64,000 nucleotides of DNA from Methylophilus sp. 13 (GCF_015354335.1 NZ_JADKYR010000003.1:186001-250000), one strand, 5' to 3'; numbered from the stretch's first letter, positions 11,015 through 20,453 are shown. Notes: a model not told the origin generated them from the letters alone. Numbers and translations: made by a program.

Positions 11015-11563
11015 TTACTCTGGCGTTACGATGGGCGGCTGCTTGGTCACGGCCGAAGGTTTGCGCGCTTTAGGATAATGGCGCCTGGCAGGATGATGCA
11101 GAAAAGTCGCCAATTCATTCAAGGCCAATTGATAGACCTCGCGCTTGAATTCGATCACATCCTCCAGCGGCACCCAATACTCACTCCAGCGCCAGGCATC
11201 AAACTCGGGATGCTCGGTCGCGCGCAATGACACATCACTGTCACGCCCGATCAGGCGCAACAAAAACCAGATCTGTTTTTGTCCTTTGTAGCTTCCGCGC
11301 CACTCACGCTTGACCCAGCTGGTAGGCACGTCATAGCGCAGCCAGTCACGTGTACGGCCCAGAATTTTAACGTGCTCAGGCTTGAGGCCAACCTCTTCCA
11401 TCAATTCACGATACATGGCTTGCTCAGGCGTTTCACCATATTTGATGCCACCTTGCGGAAACTGCCATGCATGTTCCCTGATACGCTTGCCCCAAAACAC
11501 CTGATTGTGCGTATTGCAAAGCACAATTCCGACGTTTGGACGGTATCCATCACGATCTAACAT
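11015..11563 (-). CDS. rppH: RNA pyrophosphohydrolase (Nudix)
   Basis: Removes pyrophosphate from the 5' end of mRNAs, the step that exposes them to RNase E (182 aa). The Nudix box is complete: [20 protein letters not shown] followed by VGL, matching Gx5Ex7REUxEExGU. The N-terminus [17 protein letters not shown] and the stretch [14 protein letters not shown] are typical of RppH/NudH rather than other Nudix enzymes. The C-terminal tail (about residues 160-182) is basic and proline rich, as in other betaproteobacterial copies. Confidence 0.94.
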   Translation of the reverse strand: MLDRDGYRPNVGIVLCNTHNQVFWGKRIREHAWQFPQGGIKYGETPEQAMYRELMEEVGLKPEHVKILGRTRDWLRYDVPTSWVKREWRGSYKGQKQIWFLLRLIGRDSDVSLRATEHPEFDAWRWSEYWVPLEDVIEFKREVYQLALNELATFLHHPARRHYPKARKPSAVTKQPPIVTPE

Positions 11564-11818
11564 AAAAAACTGCCTTCAATATTTCATGCAATTTTTTCAC
11601 ACTTTAGCCTTTAATGAAAGGACAACCGTCAAAAGCATGCGCAAGCCCGGCAAGGTGTATAAAATTGAAAAGCAGACTCGCCAATTTATTTAAAATCCAT
11701 CATGCGCCCCATGAAAACACTGTCAACCAGAGACAAGAGCATGCGTTGTTTGCCCATGCTCAAGCGATTTTCAACCAGATTTATGACCGGGCTCTCGATC
11801 CGTCTCCCGTTGGCAAGT

Positions 11819-12760
11819 ATGAAGTTTTTTGCCCCTCTCTTGCTTGGTGTGCCCGTTTTCGCGTTAGCGGGCAACCTCGCTTACATCACCAATCAAGGCA
11901 GTGACAGCGTATCCGTGCTGGACATCGCCAGCAAGCAAGTCACGCGTACCATTGCGGTGGGCAAAGCCCCAGTCGGGGTGGCTATCGCACCTAAAAAGCA
12001 GCGCGTGTATATCAGCAACGCTAATAGCCAAACCGTGTCAGTCATCAATAGCGCCACCCAACAAACAGTGCAAGAAATTCCGGTCAACGCCCAAGCCGTT
12101 GGCATTGCTTTAAGCCGCGACGAGAAAACCTTGTACGTGGCCGATTGGGGCGGCGAGCAAGTGATTGCAGTGGATACTGCGCATCCTGAAAAACAGCAAA
12201 CCTTCAAAGCGGGCAAAACCCCTTCCGGCTTGCTGGTCAGTGCAGATAACAAAAAGCTGTTTATCGCCAACCGCGACAGTAACGATGTCACCGTGGTCGA
12301 TACGAAAACCTTGAAAACCATTGCACAAGTGCCCGTAGGCCTGCATCCCTTTGCACTAAGCTTGAGCCCGGATGGTAAAACCGTGTTTGTCGTTAATGTG
12401 GTCAGCAACACGCTGACCTTGCTGAATGTAGAGACCTATCAGGCCAGCACCGTCAAAACCGGGCAGCACCCTTATGGCGTGGCGATCAGTCCAGATGGCC
12501 GTCGTGCTTACGTGAGTAACAATCACGCTGAAAGCGTATCGGTGATTGATTTGACCAACGGCAACACCATCAAAACCATCGCTGTGGGCGAATATCCCGA
12601 GGGCATTGAATACGACAAGGCCAGCAATCAGGTACTGGTCGTCAACTGGGGCACAGACAATGTCTCCATCATTGATGCACTCACCAATACCGTGACGCAA
12701 ACGATCAGCAGTCCCAAGTTATGCCGCTCTTTCGGGCAATTTATTCTCGAAGCGAAATAG
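11819..12760 (+). CDS. YncE/YVTN-type beta-propeller protein, periplasmic
   Basis: About 313 aa from the ATG that gives a clean signal peptide (MKFFAPLLLGVPVFALA). Upstream in-frame ATGs at 11702, 11711 and 11741 would add a long basic N-terminus; no start has a convincing ribosome site. The mature part is about seven propeller blades of roughly 42 residues with the YVTN pattern (LAYITNQGSDSVSVLD, RVYISNANSQTVSVI, RAYVSNNHAESVSVID, VLVVNWGTDNVSIID). The C-terminus has a single conserved-looking Cys (SPKLCRSFGQF). The function is unknown; similar propellers occur near PQQ-dependent dehydrogenase systems. The next gene downstream is MxaD-like, which fits a periplasmic alcohol-oxidation accessory role, but that is inference. 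Confidence 0.75.
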   Translation: MKFFAPLLLGVPVFALAGNLAYITNQGSDSVSVLDIASKQVTRTIAVGKAPVGVAIAPKKQRVYISNANSQTVSVINSATQQTVQEIPVNAQAVGIALSRDEKTLYVADWGGEQVIAVDTAHPEKQQTFKAGKTPSGLLVSADNKKLFIANRDSNDVTVVDTKTLKTIAQVPVGLHPFALSLSPDGKTVFVVNVVSNTLTLLNVETYQASTVKTGQHPYGVAISPDGRRAYVSNNHAESVSVIDLTNGNTIKTIAVGEYPEGIEYDKASNQVLVVNWGTDNVSIIDALTNTVTQTISSPKLCRSFGQFILEAK

Positions 12761-12971
12761 CAAGAAAAGGGCTGTGCAGAGCCAAAGCAATCTATTTTTT
12801 GATTTTTTCACAGGATGACCAATGAATTAGTCGCAAAGAAGTTTATTTTTGGGTAAAGTCTCGGATTGTTTTTTAAAACACTTTGACCGCTTACCGATTC
12901 ACCCTCAAGTTTTAATTGAGCTTTAAGTTTTAAAAGCGTTTTAGAAGTCTGTAAATTTCAGGAGATATGTA

Positions 12972-13517
12972 ATGAAAAAATTTCTAGGCATGATTGCTGT
13001 TTCTTTATTGCCGTTGATCCCACTCACAGCTGGTGCGCACGGTGCAGCAGCCTTACGCTTTGAAAAAAGCGTGACCATCAAAGCGCCAGCGGCCAAAGTA
13101 TGGGCATTGGTCAAAGACTTTGGTAACGAACAAGCCTGGCACGCGGGTGTTGCGTCTACCACCGTAGAGCAGAAAAAAGATGAAAACGGCGACGATGCCA
13201 CCTACCGCACCGTCAAACTGAAAAACGGCGGCGTCATGTACGAAAAACTGCGTTTCATTGATGACGCTGGCATGCGCGTTAAATATGAATATGTGTATGA
13301 AAAAAGTACATTACAGTTTGCTAACTTTTACCCAATGATCACAGTGACTGCCAATGGCAATGACACCGTCGTTTCAGTCAAAGGCAGCTACACTCGCGCC
13401 GATTCCTCTAACATTCCAAAGCCTGAGCAAAATGATGATGCCGCGACCAAGGCGCTCGACGACTTTTTTGATCCAGGTCTCGAAAGCCTGAAAAAGGTTG
13501 CCGAATCGGGAAAGTAA
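12972..13517 (+). CDS. SRPBCC-family periplasmic protein, MxaD-like
   Basis: 181 aa with signal peptide (MKKFLGMIAVSLLPLIPLTA, cut near GAHG) and one SRPBCC/START-like lipid- or ligand-binding fold (residues about 30-150). The opening of the mature protein, with AHG shortly followed by VTIKAPAAKVWALVKDFGN and a Trp-His pair (QAWHAG), resembles MxaD. MxaD is the 17-kDa periplasmic protein reported to promote electron transfer between methanol dehydrogenase and cytochrome cL. AGGAGA precedes the ATG. It follows the beta-propeller gene after 211 bases and ends at a strong terminator (13649-13680). No mxaF, xoxF or PQQ gene is in the window, so the assignment rests on protein resemblance. Confidence 0.65.
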   Translation: MKKFLGMIAVSLLPLIPLTAGAHGAAALRFEKSVTIKAPAAKVWALVKDFGNEQAWHAGVASTTVEQKKDENGDDATYRTVKLKNGGVMYEKLRFIDDAGMRVKYEYVYEKSTLQFANFYPMITVTANGNDTVVSVKGSYTRADSSNIPKPEQNDDAATKALDDFFDPGLESLKKVAESGK

Positions 13518-13648
13518 TTAGCCAGGGTTCTGGAAAAAAATCGCAAGGCAACAGTAAACCCTGGTGGAAATTCTGGTAAGTCTTACGTTGTAAACAATAC
13601 TGTTTTTGCAAATCAGTCACGGCCAAAAGCAAGCGACTGGCACCAAGT

Positions 13649-13680
13649 AAAGGGATTGTGTACCACACAATCCCTTTTTT
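13649..13680 (+). terminator. intrinsic terminator of MxaD-like gene
   Basis: Perfect 12-bp stem AAAGGGATTGTG/CACAATCCCTTT with loop TACCA, ending in six T. It stands 131 bases after the stop codon, leaving an unusually long 3' untranslated region. Confidence 0.9.
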
Positions 13681-13866
13681 GCATTTAGCCAAACCACCTG
13701 CCCAAAACCATCACCTACTCTGTCAAAGATGGGCAAAGCCTGTCACTTTCTGTCAGCTTAACTAATCGCAACCAAGCCCTCACTTTTTAAATTCAATTCG
13801 AAGAAATAAAGCACAAAAACCCTTTAATTCATATTTTTCAATCAGTTACAAAACAAAAAATCGGAC

Positions 13867-13882
13867 TGGCACACCTGTTGCT
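13867..13882 (+). promoter_or_regulatory. sigma-54 promoter of the type IV pilin gene
   Basis: TGGCAC-ACCTG-TTGCT matches the RpoN consensus TGGCAC-N5-TTGCW exactly. The expected start is near 13893, giving a leader of about 70 bases. RpoN with the PilS/PilR system commonly drives pilA in proteobacteria; PilR itself is not in this window. Confidence 0.85.
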
Positions 13883-13965
13883 TTAGGGTTAGCCAACACT
13901 GTTGAAAAAGCAGTGACTTAAACAAAGAAGTAACTGACTTTAAACTTGACTTGAAGGAAAACATG

Positions 13966-14304
13966 ATGAAAAAACACGCACAACAAGGTTTTACCCTGAT
14001 TGAATTGATGATCGTAGTTGCGATTATTGGTATTTTGGCTTCAGTAGCGATTCCGGCATACAGCGACTACATAAAAGATGCTCACGATGGCAGCTGTATG
14101 GAAGAGGCCACAGCTTATTCCAAACGCGCATATACACAATTAAGTTTAAGTAAAACCCCACTTGATTATGCAGCAAATAATTGTGAAGCAGTAAAGGCCC
14201 CTGCGGATTTAGAAGCATCCTTAACATTTAAACCAGTTGGTGGCAGCGGTAAAAATATCACTTGCTTAATGACAAATGCTGGCGCATGTTCAATTGCAAA
14301 ATAA
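13966..14304 (+). CDS. type IV major pilin, PilA-like
   Basis: 112-aa prepilin. The second of two adjacent ATGs (13966) is chosen: it sits 6-7 bases from GAAGGA and yields the short leader MKKHAQQG, cut before Phe. The class IVa signature [18 protein letters not shown] with Glu at +5 is complete. The globular part is short with four Cys (including NNCEAVK, ITCLM and GACSIAK), consistent with one or two disulfides. It stands alone with its own sigma-54 promoter and terminator, not in the MSHA cluster. Its C-terminal half is richer in AT than neighbouring genes. It is likely the structural subunit of a twitching or DNA-uptake pilus whose other genes lie elsewhere. Confidence 0.9.
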   Translation: MKKHAQQGFTLIELMIVVAIIGILASVAIPAYSDYIKDAHDGSCMEEATAYSKRAYTQLSLSKTPLDYAANNCEAVKAPADLEASLTFKPVGGSGKNITCLMTNAGACSIAK

Positions 14305-14352
14305 TTTTATGCCAAGCATAAGCTGATAATTTAATTTAAGTATCGGTTCAAG

Positions 14353-14383
14353 AAAGCCTCGTATTTGATACGAGGCTTTTTTT
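14353..14383 (+). terminator. intrinsic terminator of the pilin gene
   Basis: A 12-bp stem AAAGCCTCGTAT/ATACGAGGCTTT with a 3-base loop, followed by a T-run, 48 bases after the stop. Confidence 0.92.
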
Positions 14384-14486
14384 AGGCTTAGCTACACTGA
14401 AACTTAACGGACTCTCGTGCATTAACAATAAGCGTTAATATTCTTTGCTAATATTTAGCTTTCTATCAAAAAAGGATAACTTCATA

Positions 14487-15140
14487 GTGTTAGAAAGAAT
14501 AATTAACTCTCAAGCAGGAAGTGCCTTGGTCATCTGGCTCCACGGCCTAGGAGCCGACGGCCACGACTTTGAGCCTGTGGTACAGATGCTCAACCTGCCG
14601 CATATCAAATTTATCCTGCCACACGCCCCCTACCGTCCTGTCACACTCAATAATGGTTACGAAATGCGGGCGTGGTATGACATTTTTGGGCTACAGCCGG
14701 ACAGCCCGCAAGATGAAGCCGGGATTAACAGCATGCAAGCAACATTAAATGCGATGATAGAAGCAGAAATTGCGCAGGGCATCCCGGCGCACCGCATTTT
14801 ACTGGCAGGCTTTTCGCAAGGCGGGGCAATGGCTTTGCATACGGCAACGCGTTTTCCCCAAACGTTGGCAGGCGTTCTGGCGCTTTCCACATACTTACCC
14901 TTAAAGAGCCAACTCTCCCAAGAAAAACACCCAGCCAACCAACAGTGCCCGATCTGGATGGCGCATGGTCGTTTTGATAGCGTAATTACCATGGCAACCG
15001 CGCAAGCGTCGCGGCAAACACTCGAGGACACAGGCTATGCGGTGGAATGGCATGAATACGATATGCCGCATAGTGTTTGCGACGAAGAAATCAACGATAT
15101 CCGCCAATTTTTGCTCAAGGTGCTGCCACCAGCGCAATAA
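14487..15140 (+). CDS. phospholipase/carboxylesterase-family alpha/beta hydrolase
   Basis: Cytoplasmic serine hydrolase of the EstB/YpfH/acyl-protein-thioesterase type (217 aa). The start is a GTG (VLERIINSQAGS), 10 bases after AAGGA; no ATG is available and a longer frame is hydrophobic noise. Oxyanion region WLHGLGADGHDFEP, nucleophile elbow GFSQGGAMAL, catalytic Asp in HGRFDSVI and His in DMPHSVCDEE are all present. The substrate is unknown; homologues hydrolyse short-chain carboxylic esters. It precedes the xseB-ispA-dxs genes on the same strand by 74 bases but probably has its own promoter. Confidence 0.88.
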   Translation: MLERIINSQAGSALVIWLHGLGADGHDFEPVVQMLNLPHIKFILPHAPYRPVTLNNGYEMRAWYDIFGLQPDSPQDEAGINSMQATLNAMIEAEIAQGIPAHRILLAGFSQGGAMALHTATRFPQTLAGVLALSTYLPLKSQLSQEKHPANQQCPIWMAHGRFDSVITMATAQASRQTLEDTGYAVEWHEYDMPHSVCDEEINDIRQFLLKVLPPAQ

Positions 15141-15214
15141 CCCTATCTTGAGAATAATCCCGCAAGCAGGGGGAGTTTTGTTAAAATAGCCAGCGTTTTC
15201 ATAGGCCTATTTTC

Positions 15215-15460
15215 ATGAGTGCTCCCAAAAAAACACCGTCTGCGGTGAGTGATCAACCCAGTTTTGCCGAACGCCTGGCGGCGCTAGAAACCATCGTCAA
15301 GCGCATGGAGTCAGGCGAATTGCCGCTAGAGGCCTCGCTGGCAGCCTATACTGAGGGCGTGCAATTGTTACAAGCTTGCCAAACCTCTTTAGAGCAAGCA
15401 GAACAAACCGTGATGCTGCTTAACCAACAACAGCAACTGACGCCCTTCGAAGCGAATTAA
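15215..15460 (+). CDS. xseB: exodeoxyribonuclease VII small subunit
   Basis: 81-aa helical subunit of exonuclease VII. FAERLAALETIVKRMESGEL with LEASLAAYTEGVQLLQACQ is the family core, a helical hairpin that binds XseA. The large subunit xseA is not in the window. It leads the xseB-ispA-dxs group, the usual proteobacterial order, with 26 bases to ispA. Acidic and Gln-rich residues close the C-terminus. Confidence 0.94.
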   Translation: MSAPKKTPSAVSDQPSFAERLAALETIVKRMESGELPLEASLAAYTEGVQLLQACQTSLEQAEQTVMLLNQQQQLTPFEAN

Positions 15461-15486
15461 CCCGCCAGCCACTTTCCTGTTTATTC

Positions 15487-16377
15487 ATGACCACTTCTGC
15501 TTTTGTCTTTGATCACTGGGCACGCGCACATCAACAACATGTGGAGCAGGTGCTGGCTCGCCTCTTGCCCGGTGAGCAAATATTGCCTGAACGCCTGCAC
15601 GAAGCCATGCGTTACGCGGTGCTCGGTGGAGGTAAACGGGTGCGTGCGTTACTGAGCTATGCTGCCGCTGAACTGGCTGGGACATCTAGAATGACCACTG
15701 ACGCCAGTGCGGCAGCGGTGGAGTTGATACACGCGTTTTCATTGGTGCATGACGATATGCCATGCATGGACGATGATGATTTGCGTCGTGGCAAACCCAG
15801 CTGCCACAAGCAGTATGACGATGCCACGGCACTCTTGGTGGGTGATGCGCTGCAAAGCCTGGCGTTTGAATGCATTGCTGAGACGCAAGCACCACAAGCG
15901 CTCAAGCAAGTGCAGGTATTGGCGCAAGCGACGGGGTCACGTGGCATGTGTGGCGGCCAAAGCATCGATTTGCAGAGTACGGGCAAACGGTTGACGCGCG
16001 CTGAGTTAGAGACCATGCATCAATATAAAACTGGCGCGCTGATCCGAGCCGCGACATTGCTTGGCGCTTATGCGGCACCAGAAACCGCACCCGCGTTAAT
16101 TCAGTGTTTGGAGCAATACAGCCAAAAGATGGGGCTGGCATTTCAGGTTGTCGATGACATTCTCGATGCAACGGCAGATACGCAAACCCTGGGCAAAACG
16201 GCTGGCAAAGATGCGCTGCAAGACAAGTCCACCTACGTCAGCCTGCTGGGGCTGGAAGAGGCAAAAACACTGGTAGAAGCACTTTATGCTGAAGCGCTGC
16301 AATTATTGGCAGGCTATGGTGCCCAGGCGGATCCGCTGCGCGGGATTGCCAAATTTATTTGTGAGCGTCCTTTTTAA
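15487..16377 (+). CDS. ispA: farnesyl diphosphate synthase (polyprenyl synthetase)
   Basis: Condenses IPP with DMAPP and GPP to make farnesyl diphosphate, the precursor of undecaprenyl, ubiquinone and other isoprenoids (296 aa). Both Asp-rich motifs are visible: [14 protein letters not shown] (first) and [15 protein letters not shown] (second). The residues just before the first motif (HAFSLVHDD) fit a short-chain product. [10 protein letters not shown] is the IPP-binding stretch. It is 2 bases upstream of dxs, so translational coupling is likely. A GGPP product cannot be fully excluded from the sequence alone. Confidence 0.95.
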   Translation: MTTSAFVFDHWARAHQQHVEQVLARLLPGEQILPERLHEAMRYAVLGGGKRVRALLSYAAAELAGTSRMTTDASAAAVELIHAFSLVHDDMPCMDDDDLRRGKPSCHKQYDDATALLVGDALQSLAFECIAETQAPQALKQVQVLAQATGSRGMCGGQSIDLQSTGKRLTRAELETMHQYKTGALIRAATLLGAYAAPETAPALIQCLEQYSQKMGLAFQVVDDILDATADTQTLGKTAGKDALQDKSTYVSLLGLEEAKTLVEALYAEALQLLAGYGAQADPLRGIAKFICERPF

Positions 16378-16379
16378 TC

Positions 16380-18224
16380 ATGACTTCACTGTTGTCCCGT
16401 ATTCAATCCCCTACTGAGTTACGCGCACTCGAGCGCACACAACTCAAAGTGCTGGCCGCAGAACTGCGAGCATTTCTGATTCAAAGCGTCTCGCAAACAG
16501 GCGGGCATTTGGCCTCCAACCTTGGTGTCGTCGAGCTGACCATTGCGCTGCATTACATTTACAACACGCCGGATGACCGCTTGGTATGGGATGTCGGCCA
16601 TCAAACCTATCCGCACAAAATCCTGACGGGTAGACGCGAAGCCATGGCGACCCTGCGCAAGGCGGGTGGCATTGCCGGTTTTCCCAAGCGTGATGAGAGT
16701 GAGTACGACACCTTTGGCACCGGCCACTCCAGCACCTCGATTTCTGCAGCGCTAGGCATGGCGGTAGCGGCCAAAGCGCAAGGACTGGATCGCCGCAGTG
16801 TTGCCATTATCGGTGATGGTGCCATGACCGCAGGCATGGCGTTTGAGGCGCTCAATAATGCGGGCGACATGGATACCAATATCCTGGTGATCCTCAATGA
16901 CAACGACATGAGCATTTCCAACAATGTGGGCGCCCTCAACAATTACCTGGCTCGCCTGATGTCGGGCAAACTGTATGACAGCGTGCGCCGCAGCGGCAAA
17001 AAAGTGCTGGATATCATGCCGCCAGTCAAAGAGTTTGCCAAACGCGCGGAAGAACACGCCAAAGGCATGGTTACGCCCGGCACCCTGTTTGAAGAGTTCG
17101 GGTTTAATTACATTGGCCCGATTGATGGCCACGACATAGACACGCTGGTGGATACGCTGGGCAATATCCGCCAATTGCAAGGGCCGCAGTTCTTGCATGT
17201 GGTGACGCAAAAAGGCAAAGGCTACAGCCCGGCCGAAGACAACCCGAACAAATACCACGGGGTAAGCAAGTTTGATCCGGAAAATGGCCACAGCCTGAGC
17301 CACAGCGACCGTCCGACCTATACGCAAGTGTTTGGTGATTGGCTGGTAGACATGGCCGCGGCAGATGACAAACTGATAGGCATCACGCCTGCCATGTGTG
17401 ACGGTTCCGGTCTCAATCGTTTTGCAGAGACGTATCCGGCACGCTATTTTGATGTCGGCATTGCTGAACAACATGCCCTCACCTTTGCCGCAGGCATGGC
17501 GTGCGATGGCCTTAAGCCCGTAGTGGCGATCTACTCGACCTTTTTACAGCGCGCTTACGACCAATTGATCCACGATATTGCGCTGCAAAAACTGGATGTG
17601 TTACTGGCGATTGACCGTGCCGGGCTGGTCGGTGCCGATGGCCCCACGCATGCGGGCAGCTTTGATTTAAGCTTTTTGCGCTGCATCCCGGAGATCGTCA
17701 TCATGGCGCCCAGCGATGAAAACGAGTGCCGGCTGATGCTGTCTACCGGCTACCACTATCCGGGTACTGCGGCTGTCCGTTATCCGCGCGGCAGTGGCAT
17801 CGGTGCCACCGTATCGCCCACGTTAGCGACGCTAGAAATCGGCAAAGCCAGCCAAGTCAGACAGGGTGTAAAAGTGGCAATTCTGGCGTTTGGTAGCATG
17901 CTGCAGCCTGCATTACAAGCTGCAGAAGCTTTGAATGCCAGCGTGGTGAATATGCGCTTTATCAAACCGCTGGATGAAGCGATGGTGTTGCACATGGCGC
18001 AAACCCACGACTACCTGGTCACGGTGGAAGAAAACGCTGTTCAGGGTGGAGCTGGCGCTGCCGTCATGGAGTGCTTGCAGTCGCATGGCGTGGTGAAAGC
18101 CATCCGCTGCCTGGGACTTCCTGACCGTTTTATTGATCACGGCAAACATGAAACTATGCTTGCGGATTGTGGTCTAGACGAGACCGGTATACGCTTGGCT
18201 ATTGAGAAATTAATTTCCGAGTAG
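16380..18224 (+). CDS. dxs: 1-deoxy-D-xylulose-5-phosphate synthase
   Basis: First enzyme of the MEP pathway: pyruvate + glyceraldehyde-3-phosphate to DXP with thiamine diphosphate (614 aa, normal). The TPP motif is GDGAMTAG ... NDNDMSIS, the catalytic His is in GHQTYPHKI, and the transketolase pyrimidine domain includes [17 protein letters not shown] and [15 protein letters not shown]. It directly follows ispA. The substrate G3P ties it to the gap/pgk genes nearby only metabolically. Confidence 0.97.
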   Translation: MTSLLSRIQSPTELRALERTQLKVLAAELRAFLIQSVSQTGGHLASNLGVVELTIALHYIYNTPDDRLVWDVGHQTYPHKILTGRREAMATLRKAGGIAGFPKRDESEYDTFGTGHSSTSISAALGMAVAAKAQGLDRRSVAIIGDGAMTAGMAFEALNNAGDMDTNILVILNDNDMSISNNVGALNNYLARLMSGKLYDSVRRSGKKVLDIMPPVKEFAKRAEEHAKGMVTPGTLFEEFGFNYIGPIDGHDIDTLVDTLGNIRQLQGPQFLHVVTQKGKGYSPAEDNPNKYHGVSKFDPENGHSLSHSDRPTYTQVFGDWLVDMAAADDKLIGITPAMCDGSGLNRFAETYPARYFDVGIAEQHALTFAAGMACDGLKPVVAIYSTFLQRAYDQLIHDIALQKLDVLLAIDRAGLVGADGPTHAGSFDLSFLRCIPEIVIMAPSDENECRLMLSTGYHYPGTAAVRYPRGSGIGATVSPTLATLEIGKASQVRQGVKVAILAFGSMLQPALQAAEALNASVVNMRFIKPLDEAMVLHMAQTHDYLVTVEENAVQGGAGAAVMECLQSHGVVKAIRCLGLPDRFIDHGKHETMLADCGLDETGIRLAIEKLISE

Positions 18225-18273
18225 TAAACTCAACTATTAACTAACAGGCGGGCATCCCCGCTATGGAACCCTA

Positions 18274-19080
18274 ATGAATCAACCCGTGATCCCCACAACG
18301 ATTGAAGACGTACAAAATACGCCTGACGTGCGTCGTCTGGACATCAACAAAGTCGGCATCAAATCTATCCGTCACCCTGTCATTGTCAAAGACAAAACGG
18401 GCGGCGAACAACATACCGTAGCGATGTTTGATATGTTTGTGCACTTGCCGCACAATTTCAAAGGCACGCATATGTCTCGCTTTGTCGAGATATTGAACAT
18501 GAACGAGCGTGCCATCTCGATTGATTCATTTGAAACCATCTTGCGCCAAATGGTGGAGCGCCTGGAGGCTGAATCAGGCTATGTGGAAATGCGTTTCCCT
18601 TACTTCATCAACAAAGCGGCGCCAGTATCTGGCGTGAAAAGCCTGCTTGATTATGAAGTAACGTTTATCGGTGAAATCAAAAACGGCCAGTTCGAGATTA
18701 CCGTCAAGGTCATGGTACCAGTGACCAGCCTGTGCCCATGCAGCAAGAAAATTTCAGACTACGGCGCACATAATCAGCGCTCACATGTGACTGTGACTGC
18801 ATTATTGAGCGAGTTTATGTGGCTGGAAGACCTGGTAACCTTGATTGAAGAACAAGCCTCTTGCCAGTTGTATGGCCTGCTCAAGCGTCCAGATGAAAAA
18901 TTCGTTACCGAGCGCGCCTATGACAATCCAAAATTTGTCGAAGACATGGTGCGTGACGTCGCAGCACAACTCAATGATGAAAAACGTATCATCAAATACG
19001 TCGTTGAATCTGAAAACTTTGAGAGTATTCACAACCATAGTGCATATGCCTTGATCGAGAGAGACAAACGCGTTCAGTAA
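18274..19080 (+). CDS. folE2: GTP cyclohydrolase IB
   Basis: Metal-dependent enzyme making 7,8-dihydroneopterin triphosphate from GTP, first step of folate and tetrahydromethanopterin-type pterin synthesis (268 aa). The family signature [20 protein letters not shown] with the zinc/metal-ligating Cys and the C-terminal [18 protein letters not shown] are intact. It sits 49 bases after dxs. A diverged second copy of its last 21 codons lies about 70 bases downstream (19149-19214), so the gene has a history of duplication or replacement. Confidence 0.95.
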   Translation: MNQPVIPTTIEDVQNTPDVRRLDINKVGIKSIRHPVIVKDKTGGEQHTVAMFDMFVHLPHNFKGTHMSRFVEILNMNERAISIDSFETILRQMVERLEAESGYVEMRFPYFINKAAPVSGVKSLLDYEVTFIGEIKNGQFEITVKVMVPVTSLCPCSKKISDYGAHNQRSHVTVTALLSEFMWLEDLVTLIEEQASCQLYGLLKRPDEKFVTERAYDNPKFVEDMVRDVAAQLNDEKRIIKYVVESENFESIHNHSAYALIERDKRVQ

Positions 19081-19109
19081 TCTGTTTTGACAAAGTTTCA
19101 GTGTAGGCT

Positions 19110-19127
19110 AACATCGATTTCGATGTT
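19110..19127. repeat. perfect 18-bp palindrome after folE2
   Basis: AACATCGA-TT-TCGATGTT, with a further imperfect GCT/AAGC extension. It stands between folE2 and the folE2 tail remnant. No T-run follows, so it is not a typical terminator. Confidence 0.6.
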
Positions 19128-19148
19128 AAGCGAAGCGGCCAAAACTAA

Positions 19149-19214
19149 AATTTCGAGTCTATCCACAATCACTCGGCTTATGCATTAATTGAGAAAGACA
19201 AACGACTTTCATAA
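19149..19214 (+). pseudogene. remnant 3' end of a second folE2
   Basis: Read in frame from 19149, the DNA encodes 21 residues, [14 protein letters not shown] then EKDKRLS, and a stop. Eighteen of 21 match the C-terminus of the intact FolE2 upstream ([14 protein letters not shown] then ERDKRVQ). At DNA level only about 46 of 66 bases match, and most differences are synonymous, including two AGT-to-TCN serine switches. The preceding codon is a stop and no homology was seen further upstream. This is the tail of an old, separately evolving folE2 gene. Confidence 0.85.
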
Positions 19215-19230
19215 CCAGCGCGAGCAAATA

Positions 19231-19254
19231 AAAACGGCCATTAGGCCGTTTTTT
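19231..19254 (+). terminator. terminator after the folE2 region
   Basis: AAAACGGCC-ATTA-GGCCGTTTT plus further T. It would end the xseB-ispA-dxs-folE2 transcript and sits directly behind the folE2 remnant, which suggests it belonged to the remnant gene originally. Confidence 0.88.
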
Positions 19255-19280
19255 TATACCTGCTGATGCGCCCTCCTTCG

Positions 19281-20453
19281 CTAATGACTAAACATGCCAT
19301 TGCGCGCATAAGGTTGATTCAGATGCAGGCCGACCGCCACGATGATCGCCCCCAGGAGCGGAAACAGCGCCGCTAGCGTAAAGGTCAATTGGCCGCCTAA
19401 ATACTGCAACGCAAAACCGCCGAGTAAGCCACCCAGCGCGCCACCTACCCCGTACGCCACACTGTTATATATGGCCTGCCCTTTGGCCTGGTGACGGCCA
19501 TTAAAATATTGCGTCACCACCTCGACCGAGGCCGCATGAAAACTGCCAAAGGTAAACGCATGCAGGGTTTGCGCCAGTAACAACAACCACAGTTGATCTG
19601 GCACCAGACCCATCATGGTAAAGCGCACCACGCCAATCAGCAGGCTCACCAGCAAAATGGTTTTGAGTTTAAAGCGTGCCATGATCCAGGGCATTTTCAT
19701 GAAAATGCCAATTTCGCAAATCACGCCTAGAGACCATAACCAGCCGATCATGCCTTTGCTATAGCCATGCTCGGCCAGATAAATCGAATAAAAGTTATAC
19801 ATGAGCCCATGCGCGGTCACCATCATGGCGCAGCCAATCAGCAGAGACATCACGGCAGGCTGCTTCAGAATTTGCCACACTGAAAAATCATCCTGCGCAT
19901 GCGGTGGGACATGCGCCTCAGGTAATAACCAGGTCAGGCCAAACAAGCTGCATTGCACCAGCAGAATAAACCAGAGCAGGCTGCCTATGCCAAACCAGTC
20001 CGTCAGGTAACCGAGTAAGACTGAGGCCACAATAAAGCCCCAGGAGCCCCACAAACGGATTTTGCTGTAATGGCCGTTGGTGCTGGCCAAATGCGCCAGT
20101 ACCAGCGACTCCGACAGCGGCAAGGTGGAGCTGGTAAATAAACTTAAGGCGACCATGACAATAAACATGGTCTTGAAATCATGGGCCCAAAAGATGGCGA
20201 CAAATCCCAGCAAGCCGAGAAACGCGGTCAGGCGTATCCAGCGTACACGTTGCCGGGTATGGTCAGCCAGCCAGCCCCACAGATTGGGCGCGACGATCCG
20301 GCTCAACTGAAACAGCGACATGAGGATGCCGATATCGGCAGGACTGAAGGATTCGGCCGTCAGATAAAGCCCCCAGTAGGGAACGAACGCACCGACAAAA
20401 AAGTAGTAGATGAAATAAAAGCGCGACAGATTAAAGTGTAAGGCGTGGCTCAT
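19281..20453 (-). CDS. MFS transporter, HcaT-like family
   Basis: 390-aa inner-membrane protein with 12 predicted helices. The N-terminus (LSRFYFIYYFFVGAFVPYWGLYL) and the loop WGWLADHTRQRVRWIR (the MFS motif between helices 2 and 3) match the MFS_1-like group that includes the 3-phenylpropionate transporter HcaT and relatives. The substrate cannot be predicted. It follows aroC on the same strand after 55 bases and may be cotranscribed with it; this does not by itself imply an aromatic substrate. Confidence 0.85.
   Translation of the reverse strand: MSHALHFNLSRFYFIYYFFVGAFVPYWGLYLTAESFSPADIGILMSLFQLSRIVAPNLWGWLADHTRQRVRWIRLTAFLGLLGFVAIFWAHDFKTMFIVMVALSLFTSSTLPLSESLVLAHLASTNGHYSKIRLWGSWGFIVASVLLGYLTDWFGIGSLLWFILLVQCSLFGLTWLLPEAHVPPHAQDDFSVWQILKQPAVMSLLIGCAMMVTAHGLMYNFYSIYLAEHGYSKGMIGWLWSLGVICEIGIFMKMPWIMARFKLKTILLVSLLIGVVRFTMMGLVPDQLWLLLLAQTLHAFTFGSFHAASVEVVTQYFNGRHQAKGQAIYNSVAYGVGGALGGLLGGFALQYLGGQLTFTLAALFPLLGAIIVAVGLHLNQPYARNGMFSH

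Larger units (their letters stand above)
13518..13965. other. 448-bp gap between MxaD-like gene and pilin
   Basis: Holds an imperfect hairpin just after the stop (CCAGGGTT at 13523-13530 pairing near 13555), a strong terminator at 13649-13680, then AT-rich DNA with a sigma-54 promoter at 13867-13882 and the pilin leader. No ORF of note was seen. Confidence 0.7.
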
